Source: Alistipes finegoldii DSM 17242 (lineage in GTDB: Bacteria; Bacteroidota; Bacteroidia; Bacteroidales; Rikenellaceae). From it: DNA of 64,000 nt. Below, piece by piece: positions 54,588 to 64,000 of this stretch. The DNA lies in assembly GCF_000265365.1 (NCBI RefSeq), contig NC_018011.1:372001-436000 (forward strand), given 5' to 3'. The notes under the pieces were generated by a model. That model saw only the letters and a list, made by a program, of their open reading frames with translations, ran no database searches and had not been told where the DNA came from. Each line of letters begins with the position of its first letter. The stretch's first letter is position 1. The position numbers and the translations under genes were made by a program.

Positions 54588-55082
54588 ATGAAAAAGATCG
54601 GCATCATATCCGACACGCACGGCACCTTCGACGGCACGCTGCGGGAATTCCTCAAGGACGTCGATGAAATCTGGCACGCGGGCGACATCGGGTCGCTCGA
54701 ACTGGCCGACGCCATCGCCGCGTTCAAGCCCCTGCGGGCCGTATCGGGCAACATCGACGGCGGCCTTACGCGCCGCGTATACCCCGATTTCCTCTCGTTC
54801 GAATGCGAAGGGGTCCGGGTCCTGATGACCCACATCGGCGGCTACCCGCGCCGCTACGACCCGCGCGCCGTGGCGAAGATCCAGTCCCTGCGCCCGAAAC
54901 TCTTCATCGCCGGACACTCGCACATCCTCAAAGTCGCCTACGACCCGGTTTACGACCTGCTGCACGTCAATCCCGGCGCCGCCGGAGAGTACGGGTTCCA
55001 CAAAGTCCGCACCGCCGTGCGGCTGGTCATCGACGGCGCCGACATGCGCGACATGGAGGTCGGCGAATGGCCGCGGAGATAG
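54588..55082 (+). CDS. metallophosphoesterase, YfcE/MJ0936 family
   Basis: The 164-residue enzyme has the two-metal phosphodiesterase signature: ISDTHG, AGDIGS, SGNIDGG, THIGGYP and AGHSHILK, then HVNPGAAG. Family members hydrolyse phosphodiester bonds in small substrates in vitro. The physiological substrate is not known. The ATG directly abuts the rarA stop, so the two genes are co-transcribed and translationally linked. A strong terminator follows. Confidence 0.9.
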   Translation: MKKIGIISDTHGTFDGTLREFLKDVDEIWHAGDIGSLELADAIAAFKPLRAVSGNIDGGLTRRVYPDFLSFECEGVRVLMTHIGGYPRRYDPRAVAKIQSLRPKLFIAGHSHILKVAYDPVYDLLHVNPGAAGEYGFHKVRTAVRLVIDGADMRDMEVGEWPRR

Positions 55083-55095
55083 CAGAAACGGGAAT

Positions 55096-55130
55096 AAAAT
55101 ATGCGGCGTGATGACGCCGCATATTTTGTT
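55096..55130. terminator. bidirectional terminator
   Basis: AAAATATGCGGCG pairs with CGCCGCATATTTT (55096-55127), flanked by A and T runs. It ends the rarA operon and the convergent gene at 55152. Confidence 0.85.
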
Positions 55131-55151
55131 ACTACTTGACAAGTCCGCCGC

Positions 55152-55955
55152 CTAACGGCCCCATCCGAAACGCAATCCGACAGAGAACCCGCCGAAAAAG
55201 CCCTCGTTAGCGAGCAAGGGTTCAGAATCATATCCGAAATTCCAAGAGGCAAAATCACCGATATACCGCGCAGCAACCTCCAGATAAAGGTTGCGGGACA
55301 CCCGGAAATCGAGTCCCAAGGCGAGACTGACGACCGGAGCCGCCAAGCCTTCGCGGCTCTCCCCGGCATCCGTCAGAATCGAAGCCGTATAGACATTCAC
55401 GCCCAAACCTCCGCGCACGAAATAGAACGATCCCATACGCTGAATGTAAAAACGGCGCTCGTAATGCGGAATCACCGCGAAAATATCGACTGAGGTGCCC
55501 GGATCAGCTCTTCTTTCGGAAGCGGAAGCACTCTCCAGACTGCGATAGGCCAGCTCGGCATGAATGCCGTTCCTGCCGTCGAAATAATAGGCATACGAAA
55601 CAGTCGCCCCGTGCGTATGCACATATGTATTCGAAAGGAAATCGTACGTCGCACCCAGCATGTGCGGCAAGGCGGGCGCTTTCAGTCCGAAACGGCGCTC
55701 GGCCGGTTTCAGTTTGTCGTTCGGCGTACGCACCACCCGCGCGTCGCCGATTTCAAGATAATCGACTTGGGTCACGGGAATAAAATGCGACGTTTCGGGG
55801 TCGTCCGCAGGAAAAAAGAAAACGTTGCCGGCCCGGTTGCTCGAATCGGAAACCTTACATTCGATCACACGGCCGTCTTTGGTGTGAATCCGGTCCTAAG
55901 CCATACACGCACAGCCCGCAGACAAAAACAAGAACGCAAAAAAGAACTTTATCAT
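55152..55955 (-). pseudogene. exported outer-membrane beta-barrel-type protein, TAG at codon 20
   Basis: From the ATG at 55955 one frame of 268 codons runs to the stop at 55152, broken by a single TAG at 55896-55898. Before it is a signal peptide (MIKFFFAFLFLSAGCACMA). After it comes DRIHTKDGRVIECKVSDSSN, a domain start common in Bacteroidota, then IPVTQVDYLEIGD and a C-terminal half with alternating aromatic strands ending LRFGWGR, typical of porin-like barrels. The context MA-stop-DRI fits a CAG-to-TAG change at the signal-peptidase site. The intact promoter suggests recent loss. An internal GTG at 55868 would give a protein without a signal sequence. Confidence 0.7.
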
Positions 55956-55980
55956 TTTCAAGAGGGATTGATGGGATATA

Positions 55981-55988
55981 CAAATATA
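55981..55988 (-). promoter_or_regulatory. -7 box of the interrupted barrel gene
   Basis: TATATTTG on the minus strand, 26 bases before the ATG at 55955. Confidence 0.45.
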
Positions 55989-56051
55989 TTATAATTATCG
56001 GATACTTTGCCGCTTTTAACGTCCGAAAAGCATATTCCGGCAAAAATTTAT

Positions 56052-56059
56052 TATATTTG
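56052..56059 (+). promoter_or_regulatory. -7 box for the lipoprotein at 56226
   Basis: TATATTTG on the plus strand. It implies a leader of about 160 nt, unusually long for this window, with GC-rich dyads and no gene in it. Confidence 0.4.
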
Positions 56060-56225
56060 GGCCACATCCTGCGCAAACAGGCATGGAGGACGGCCGGGTT
56101 ATTCCGTACAATTCATCTTGCTACCGCAGGGGAATTACAGATGTCGCCCGGCATACCCGCGTCCCCGGAACACCCGATTCGATCCCGAAGGGTAGGGGAT
56201 CATCATTTATTTAACCAATATCGGT

Positions 56226-57455
56226 ATGATAAGAAAATCCTATTTCAAATTCGCAGCTCTCCTGAGCATGTGTATCACTGCCGCCTGCAGCGACGACGAC
56301 CCCGGAAAAGGAGGGGGGGGGAAATCTGAGGTAAAGGTCCCCGAAAATGCGGTCGATCTCTCCGCCGCCGGAACCGCAAACTGCTACATCGTAAAACCGG
56401 GCGGCACGGTCGTGTTCGACGCGCAGTACAAAGGCAACTCCACGACCGAAAGCATCGGCGATCCCGTCACTGCCGAACTCGTCTGGCAAGACGCCAAAAA
56501 TCTGATTCAGGACATCTATTACGTCTCCAAGGAGAAAAAAATCGTCGCCGTGACCGCTCCGGGCACAAGCGGCAACGCCGTCGTCGCGGCCTGCGGCGCC
56601 GACGGAGAGATACTCTGGAGCTGGCACCTGTGGATCGCCGACTACGATCCCGCCGCATCGCTCTACACCACCCCGGCCAACGCTTCGGGCACGACATGGA
56701 CCTTCATGGACCGCAACGTCGGCGCCACGACCAACGCCCCCGACAGCTTCGACTGCCACGGCATGATCTACCAGTGGGGACGCAAAGACCCCTTCACCTC
56801 GGCCGGAACGTTCACCATAATCAACGAGGATTACAGCTATCAGGTGGACGGCGAACGCCCCATTTACAACATCCTCAACGAAGAACTTCCCAAAATGCGC
56901 ACCCGCGCCGAATACCACGGAACGATCGCAAAGTCGCTCCGCAATCCGGCGGTATTCTATGCCATGACTTACAATTTCACCGGAGAAACGGATGAATACG
57001 GACAGGAAATCGTGCTGAACGACTACCGGACCAAAGACTGGACCGACGTTTCGAACGACGATTACTGGGGCGGCGTATCGGGCAAGAAAACCATCTACGA
57101 CCCCTGCCCCGTCGGCTACAAAGTGCCGACCTGCGACAAGGACGGAAATACGCCCTACGCGTGGCTGGTTTACGCCGACATGACGTGGGACGACACCAAC
57201 CACGGCGCCACGCAAAACGGCCAGTGGTTCCCCGCCGCCGGCACGCGCGTCTACGCATCGGGCGGACTCGACCATCAGGAGCTGAATCCCTACGGCGGCA
57301 TGTGGATCGGCACCGCGGGAAAAGCCAGCGCCAACATCGAGGAATACCCCGAACTCTACGGCCAGTACATGTTCATCGTCAACGGCAAACGGACCTTTAA
57401 AGTGAGCAAGGACGCCCGTTCGCAAGGCATGTCGATGCGCTGCGTAAAAGAGTAA
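56226..57455 (+). CDS. surface lipoprotein with Fib_succ_major-like C-terminal domain
   Basis: A 409-residue lipoprotein: lipobox ITAAC (Cys at about 21), acidic residues, then a glycine linker encoded by a G9 tract. A beta-rich N-terminal half follows (VDLSAAGTANCYIVKPGGTV). The C-terminal part shows DRNVGATTNAPDSFDCHGMI, YQWGRKDPF, YDPCPVGYKVP and SQGMSMRCVKE at the end, landmarks of the Fibrobacter succinogenes major paralogous (lectin-fold-like) domain. Likely cell-surface attachment or structural role. The G9 run within 12 codons of the lipobox makes on/off switching plausible. Monocistronic. Confidence 0.8.
   Translation: MIRKSYFKFAALLSMCITAACSDDDPGKGGGGKSEVKVPENAVDLSAAGTANCYIVKPGGTVVFDAQYKGNSTTESIGDPVTAELVWQDAKNLIQDIYYVSKEKKIVAVTAPGTSGNAVVAACGADGEILWSWHLWIADYDPAASLYTTPANASGTTWTFMDRNVGATTNAPDSFDCHGMIYQWGRKDPFTSAGTFTIINEDYSYQVDGERPIYNILNEELPKMRTRAEYHGTIAKSLRNPAVFYAMTYNFTGETDEYGQEIVLNDYRTKDWTDVSNDDYWGGVSGKKTIYDPCPVGYKVPTCDKDGNTPYAWLVYADMTWDDTNHGATQNGQWFPAAGTRVYASGGLDHQELNPYGGMWIGTAGKASANIEEYPELYGQYMFIVNGKRTFKVSKDARSQGMSMRCVKE
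56313..56321 (+). repeat. G9 homopolymer inside lipoprotein gene
   Basis: Nine G encode three of the four linker glycines just after the lipobox. Loss or gain of one base would abolish the mature protein. Confidence 0.9.
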
Positions 57456-57475
57456 AAACCCTTTCAGAACACGAT

Positions 57476-57511
57476 ACGGACCGTTTCAGGCAGGAACGGT
57501 CCGTGTTTTTT
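57476..57511 (+). terminator. terminator after the lipoprotein gene
   Basis: A 10-base-pair stem (57476-57485 with 57495-57504) followed by six T. The remaining gap to 57641 is AT-rich without a clear -7 box. Confidence 0.85.
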
Positions 57512-57640
57512 CAGGGGCAAGACGTTCAGAGACAGCCGAATATGGAAGGCCAAATAACTTAACATAATATTTACCACATGTACGTCGTTAGTTAGTCGAA
57601 GAATCAGAAGTTGAAATTATTAATTTTATGACGACGCAAC

Positions 57641-60094
<2,454 letters not shown>

Positions 60095-60123
60095 CAGACG
60101 GTCGATTTCCCATCTTCCCGTTG

Positions 60124-60156
60124 AAAGAGACCGGTTTCAAACCGGTCTCTTTTCTT
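60124..60156 (+). terminator. terminator after clp gene
   Basis: AAAGAGACCGGTTT (60124-60137) pairs with 60139-60152, ending in a T-rich tail. Confidence 0.85.
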
Positions 60157-60181
60157 ATTCCGCCACTTTTTTATTCCATAA

Positions 60182-60213
60182 TTGCCTGAAAGATTATTTT
60201 TCAACTAAATTTG
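60182..60213 (+). promoter_or_regulatory. promoter of the histidine kinase gene
   Basis: TTG (60182-60184), a 21-base spacer, then TAAATTTG (60206-60213); ATG at 60245. Confidence 0.55.
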
Positions 60214-60244
60214 TCCGGATTTAATACAGTTTCATAACACCGAC

Positions 60245-62302
60245 ATGCGTCAGATGCTCCTGAAAGCCCTTGCGTCAGGGCTTATTATGTCCTTGTTTCC
60301 ATTCGCCGCGATATCGGCGCCCGCCGGGCCGTCACACGCCGACAGCCTGCTCAGGCTTTTATCCAAGACACACGATGCCGTCGGCCGGGAACGGATATAC
60401 GTCCAGCTGGCCGACCTGAGCGGAGACAGTCTCGAACTCGCAGCGCCCTATTGGGACGCGGCGCTCGCCGAAGCGCGGAAATCCGGAGACCTCTACGGCT
60501 GCAAGGACGCGCTGGACTTTCTGGTACGCAAATTCGCAGGCCGGGACTCGCAGCGGGCCGAGAAATACATCGCCCTTGCGGACAGCATTCTTCCGGGACC
60601 GCGCCACGCCCTGTTCCGCTCGTCGCTCTACGCCTACTACATCTGGAAGCTGATGAACGACAACAATGCGGTCGAAACCGTAAAACACGAACTCGACAGA
60701 CTCAAGACCAAAATCCACAACGAACTCTCGCCCGAAGAGCGCATCGAATGGGAATTCCTGACGGGACTCTCCCTAGACTTCTCGTCGCTGGCGACCGAAG
60801 CCTACGACAACATCGGCAAGGCGATCCCCTATGTGGAGCAGGCATTGAAAAAACTCGAAGCTTATCCGTTGGAAGAGCGTCTCCACATGGAGCGGATCTG
60901 CCGCGACGAGCTTTCCGAACTCTACATGCTCAGCAAAGACAAACACGCCGAAAAGCAGATCCAGCAATGTATCGACCTGCACCGCGCATGGCTGGCGATG
61001 GACGACCGCTTCGAACGCCCCTACCGCGACACGACGGGCTACACGATGCGCGCCTACTCGAAGATGCTCTATCTGCGCGAGCTTATCTCCAAAGAGAAGG
61101 CGACCCAATATTACGGGAAGTGCATGGAGCTGGCCCGCGCCAGAGGCGATCTGGCCGAGATTTACAGCACCAGCGCCCGCTATTACCAGTACATGGAGGA
61201 ATACGAGCGGGCCGTGGCCTATATCGACTCGGCCGTAACCGTCTACAAGCGCAACGGCACAAAAGCGGATTTCGCCTCCATATACGCAGTGCAGTCGTGG
61301 CTTTACGAGCATCTGGGCGACTACAAAAACGCCCTCGAAGCGCTGCGCGAATCCAATACGATCCGCCACAACGACCGCGTGGAAGAGGCGCAGAACAGCC
61401 TCGCCGAGATGCAGACCCTGTTCGAAGTGGGACAGCTGGAACTTGAAAAATCCCGGCTGGCCAACCGCATGAAATTCATCGCCCTGCTTGCCGGCGGGGT
61501 GCTGCTGCTGCTGCTCGTCGGCTGGAGCGTCTACCAATACGTCATGGTCCGACGGCTGAAACAGATCAGGCGGCAGCTCACCGACGCCAACCAAGAGATA
61601 ACCCGCCAGAGCCGCCGCGCCACGGAGAGCGAAAAGATGAAAACGGCCTTCATCAACTCCATGTGCCACGAAATCCGCACGCCGCTCAACGCTATCAACG
61701 GATTTTCGGAACTGCTGCTCGATGACACCCTCGACGCCCATACGCGGCGCGAATTCCGCGAACAGATATGGACCAACACGACCGCGCTGACCACCCTGCT
61801 GGAAAACATGCTCGAACTGTCGAGTCTTGTCTGCTCCGAAGCGCCGCTGCCGCAGACCGACACCGATATCGGCCTGCTATGCGCCGAACGGCTGGAATAC
61901 CAGAAGCGGCAGTCGAACAACCCGCAGGTGGAGTATATCTTCAAGGGGGGGGGTGAAGGTTCCTGCATCATTCCGACCAACGTCTTCTACATGACCCGCG
62001 TGATCGACAACCTGCTGCAGAACGCCGCCAAATTCACCGCCGCAGGCTCCGTCACGCTCTCCTGCAAGAAGGATGACAGCAAACGCAGACTACGCATCCG
62101 CGTGGCCGACACCGGCATCGGCATCGACCCCGACAAGCGGGAGTGGGTATTCGAACGCTTCGCCAAAGTGGACCCCTTCAAACCGGGTTCGGGCATCGGG
62201 CTCTATCTCTGCCGCCTGATCGTCACGCGGCTCGGAGGCGAAATCCGCGTCTGCCCCGAATACCGCGCAGGCTGCTGCATCGATATCGTCCTCCCCTGCT
62301 GA
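60245..62302 (+). CDS. sensor histidine kinase with TPR-like periplasmic domain
   Basis: A 685-residue kinase: signal sequence, a helical periplasmic region (about 30-410) with TPR-like spacing (YYQYMEEYERAVAYIDSAVT, EHLGDYKNALEALRESNTI), one membrane helix (about 418-440), then a kinase core. His475 lies in the H-box SMCHEIRTPLNAINGF, and the ATP site shows DNLLQNAAKF, VADTGIGIDP and GSGIGLYLCRL. No response regulator is encoded next to it, so it is an orphan. A G9 run encodes FKGGGEG between the H-box and the N-box, and slippage would remove the ATP-binding domain. The signal sensed is unknown. Confidence 0.9.
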   Translation: MRQMLLKALASGLIMSLFPFAAISAPAGPSHADSLLRLLSKTHDAVGRERIYVQLADLSGDSLELAAPYWDAALAEARKSGDLYGCKDALDFLVRKFAGRDSQRAEKYIALADSILPGPRHALFRSSLYAYYIWKLMNDNNAVETVKHELDRLKTKIHNELSPEERIEWEFLTGLSLDFSSLATEAYDNIGKAIPYVEQALKKLEAYPLEERLHMERICRDELSELYMLSKDKHAEKQIQQCIDLHRAWLAMDDRFERPYRDTTGYTMRAYSKMLYLRELISKEKATQYYGKCMELARARGDLAEIYSTSARYYQYMEEYERAVAYIDSAVTVYKRNGTKADFASIYAVQSWLYEHLGDYKNALEALRESNTIRHNDRVEEAQNSLAEMQTLFEVGQLELEKSRLANRMKFIALLAGGVLLLLLVGWSVYQYVMVRRLKQIRRQLTDANQEITRQSRRATESEKMKTAFINSMCHEIRTPLNAINGFSELLLDDTLDAHTRREFREQIWTNTTALTTLLENMLELSSLVCSEAPLPQTDTDIGLLCAERLEYQKRQSNNPQVEYIFKGGGEGSCIIPTNVFYMTRVIDNLLQNAAKFTAAGSVTLSCKKDDSKRRLRIRVADTGIGIDPDKREWVFERFAKVDPFKPGSGIGLYLCRLIVTRLGGEIRVCPEYRAGCCIDIVLPC
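61945..61953 (+). repeat. G9 homopolymer inside histidine kinase gene
   Basis: Nine G in the catalytic-domain coding region (FKGGGEGS). It has the same length as the three lipoprotein tracts. Confidence 0.9.
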
Positions 62303-62307
62303 AGCTG

Positions 62308-62335
62308 AAAATCCGCCCCTTCCGGGCGGATTTTT
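62308..62335 (+). terminator. terminator after histidine kinase gene
   Basis: AAAATCCGCCC pairs with GGGCGGATTTT, tail of five T. Confidence 0.9.
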
Positions 62336-62356
62336 CGTATCGGACGGAGCTGCGGA

Positions 62357-62386
62357 TTGCAATCCGGAGTTAATTAGCTATCTTTG
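62357..62386 (+). promoter_or_regulatory. promoter of the second MATE gene
   Basis: TTG (62357-62359), a 19-base spacer, then TATCTTTG (62379-62386); ATG at 62407, so a short leader. Confidence 0.6.
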
Positions 62387-62406
62387 CATCCTAAATCCGG
62401 AACGCA

Positions 62407-63768
62407 ATGTACAGTTTCTCGACTTATAAAGATCAATACAAGTCCAATCTGAAACTGGCCCTGCCCGTCGTACTGACGCAGCTGGGCCAGATTCTCACGC
62501 AGGTAGCCGACAACCTGATGGTCGGCCGCTACGGCGGCGGCGACCCCGTGCCGCTGGCCGCCGTATCGTTCGGCGGCTCGGTATTCTTCATCCTCTTCAT
62601 CGCCGCCATCGGCATCGCGCTGGGCATGACACCCCTCGTGGGCGAGCTTTACGCGCAGGGCGACCGGGAGAAGTCGGCGGGGCTGCTGCAGAACGGCATC
62701 CTGTTCTACACGCTGCTGGGATTCGCAATGGCGGTCGTCCAATACTCCGTCATCCCGCTCATGTACCGCCTCGGCCAGCCCGTCGACGTGGTCGATGCGG
62801 CCATCCCCTATTACCGTATGCTGGTCTTCAGCATGCCGTTCGTGATGCTTTTCTTCGCCTTCAAGCAGTTCCTCGAAGGCGTGGGCAACACCAAGGTCGA
62901 GATGGTCGTGACGATCGTCGCCAATCTGGCCAACATCGGCTTCAACTGGGTCTTCATCTACGGACGCTTCTCGCTTCCCGAAATGGGCGCCGAGGGCGCG
63001 GGTCTGGGCACGCTGCTGTCGCGCATCATCGCCCCGATCCTGATGGTCGGCTACTTCTACAGCCGCGAGCGCTACCGCGGCTACCTCGACGGATTCTCGC
63101 CCCGCAACTACTCGTGGGCCACGGTGAAAAAACTGCTGCACATGGGACTTCCGATCTCGATGCAGATGTTTCTCGAAGCTTCGGCGTTCGTCGGTACCGG
63201 CATCATGATGGGCTGGTTCAACAAGGAGACCATGAGCGCCAACCAGATCGCCGTCACCATCGGCAACTGCGCCTTCATGATTGTCATGTCGATCGGCGCC
63301 GCCACCACCATCCGCGTGTCGCACTGCTACGGCGCCCGCAACATCGGCGAGCTGTCGCTGGCGGCCAAGGCGTCGTATCATCTGGTGCTGGCGTGGAACG
63401 CCTTCGCGGCGCTGGTCTTCATCACCATGCGCAACGTCATTCCGACCTTCTTCACCACCAATGCCGAAGTGATCGCCATCGCCTCGCAGCTGATGGTCTT
63501 CGCCGCGCTGTACCAGCTTTCGGACGGCATTCAGAACGTCTCGGTAGGCATCCTGCGCGGCATTCAGGACGTGAAGATCATCATGCCGATCGCCTTCGTC
63601 TCCTACTGGCTGCTCAACCTGCCCGTGGGCTACCTGTTCGGCTTCACGCTCGGCATGGGTCCGTCGGGACTTTTCCTCGGCTTCTCGTTCGGTCTGTCGG
63701 CCGCCGCCGTGATGATGATCCTCCGCATACGACGCAGCATACGACGCTTGTACCTCAACAGCAATTAA
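62407..63768 (+). CDS. MATE family efflux transporter (NorM-like)
   Basis: The 453-residue, 12-helix protein has MATE landmarks in both bundles: LALPVVLTQLGQILTQVADN, MVGRYGGGDPVPLAAVSFGG and FLEGVGNTKVEMVVTIVANL in the first, and YQLSDGIQNVSVGILRGIQD in the second. It is more NorM-like than the MATE protein at 29432-30838. Probable sodium- or proton-coupled export of organic cations or flavin-like compounds; substrate unknown. Own promoter, single gene. Confidence 0.9.
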   Translation: MYSFSTYKDQYKSNLKLALPVVLTQLGQILTQVADNLMVGRYGGGDPVPLAAVSFGGSVFFILFIAAIGIALGMTPLVGELYAQGDREKSAGLLQNGILFYTLLGFAMAVVQYSVIPLMYRLGQPVDVVDAAIPYYRMLVFSMPFVMLFFAFKQFLEGVGNTKVEMVVTIVANLANIGFNWVFIYGRFSLPEMGAEGAGLGTLLSRIIAPILMVGYFYSRERYRGYLDGFSPRNYSWATVKKLLHMGLPISMQMFLEASAFVGTGIMMGWFNKETMSANQIAVTIGNCAFMIVMSIGAATTIRVSHCYGARNIGELSLAAKASYHLVLAWNAFAALVFITMRNVIPTFFTTNAEVIAIASQLMVFAALYQLSDGIQNVSVGILRGIQDVKIIMPIAFVSYWLLNLPVGYLFGFTLGMGPSGLFLGFSFGLSAAAVMMILRIRRSIRRLYLNSN

Positions 63769-63773
63769 AAATT

Positions 63774-63807
63774 AAAAAATTCAGAATTTTTGCGTATCTT
63801 TACGCAA
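63774..63807 (+). promoter_or_regulatory. two small dyads and -7-like box before the last gene
   Basis: AAAAATTC/GAATTTTT (63774-63790) and TTGCGTA/TACGCAA (63790-63807) are adjacent dyads. The second contains TATCTTTA, a near match to the -7 box. The first may be the MATE gene terminator and the second an operator or promoter. Confidence 0.35.
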
Positions 63808-63819
63808 ATTATACCCTCC

Positions 63820-64000
63820 ATGGATACCGAAAAACAACATACGAAAGCATTCAAACCCGAAATAGGCCGCGGCTGCTCCTTCTGCAACTGCGGTTCGGAA
63901 TGCGAAGCCAAACTCTGCGACGGATGTTTCAAACTCCACGAGACCGCATGGCTCGAAGAGTACCCCGAAAACCTTCCGACCGACATCGTCGAAGTGCGTT
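63820..64000 (+). CDS. PSP1-domain (RicT/YaaT-like) protein, N-terminal part
   Basis: The first 60 codons of a gene that runs off the window. The start MDTEKQHTKAFKPEIGRGCS leads into a Cys-rich segment (CSFCNCGSECEAKLCDGC) with several possible metal-cluster ligands. LEEYPENLPTDIVEVR follows, the beginning of a PSP1 domain as in RicT (YaaT) homologues of Bacteroidota. In Bacillus, RicT acts with RicA/RicF in RNA processing and binds Fe-S clusters. Identity rests on the visible N-terminus only. Confidence 0.65.
   Translation, partial: MDTEKQHTKAFKPEIGRGCSFCNCGSECEAKLCDGCFKLHETAWLEEYPENLPTDIVEVR

Overview
The window looks like a chromosome segment of a GC-rich member of the Bacteroidota, most probably Alistipes or a close relative in the Rikenellaceae. 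The sequence-level reasons are promoters with a TAnnTTTG -7 box, almost no Shine-Dalgarno sequences, many lipoproteins and secreted glycan enzymes, and lineage-typical families (NamZ/DUF1343, DUF2723, PSP1-type protein, Fib_succ_major-like lipoprotein). The placement is inference. I saw no rRNA, tRNA, CRISPR array, integrase, transposase or prophage.

Layout. 1-9310: start of a lipoprotein gene (minus), rsmE, then a tightly overlapping operon encoding a hydrogenase-4/complex-I-like membrane complex (HyfB, C, E, F, G and a fused ferredoxin-HyfI) ending in two half-size ChrA transporters. 9381-15614: a minus operon with a U32 peptidase-family protein, a GH2 beta-galactosidase, an RlmI-like methyltransferase and a small membrane protein. 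15792-16883: low-GC orphan genes. 17299-18789: serS and a 55-residue 2[4Fe-4S] ferredoxin. 18867-25973: three lipoproteins, two of them giant modular paralogues. 26263-32535 (minus): namZ, prfB, a cytidylate-kinase-like protein, a MATE transporter and cysS. 32725-40711: a DEAD-box helicase, a VanX-type dipeptidase, a GH29 fucosidase lipoprotein and a DUF2723 O-glycosyltransferase-like membrane protein. 40800-45793: a graveyard of at least five decayed secreted glycosidase-type genes. 45927-55082: acyl-CoA ligase, queG, a TPR protein, tadA, aspS, a low-GC orphan, rarA and a phosphodiesterase. 55152-64000: a nonsense-interrupted outer-membrane-type gene, a lipoprotein, a ClpA/C-type unfoldase, an orphan TPR-linked histidine kinase, a MATE transporter and the start of a PSP1-type gene.

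The strongest candidate for an undescribed system is the Hyf-like operon. The proton-pumping membrane arm looks intact. However, all four NiFe-ligand cysteines in the large subunit are replaced (A204, S207, S497, G500), three of four proximal-cluster cysteines in the small subunit are missing, and the ferredoxin domain keeps only enough cysteines for one [4Fe-4S] cluster. It resembles the 'energy-converting hydrogenase related' (Ehr) complexes, which are not hydrogenases and whose substrate is unknown. Here it is translationally coupled to a ChrA pair.

A second signal is four runs of exactly nine guanines on the + strand, all inside coding sequence: three just after the lipobox of lipoprotein genes and one in a histidine kinase. 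A one-base slip would switch each gene off, so they are candidate phase-variable loci. A third is recent gene decay: the glycosidase graveyard, and single-codon nonsense changes at 42380 (TGA) and 55896 (TAG).
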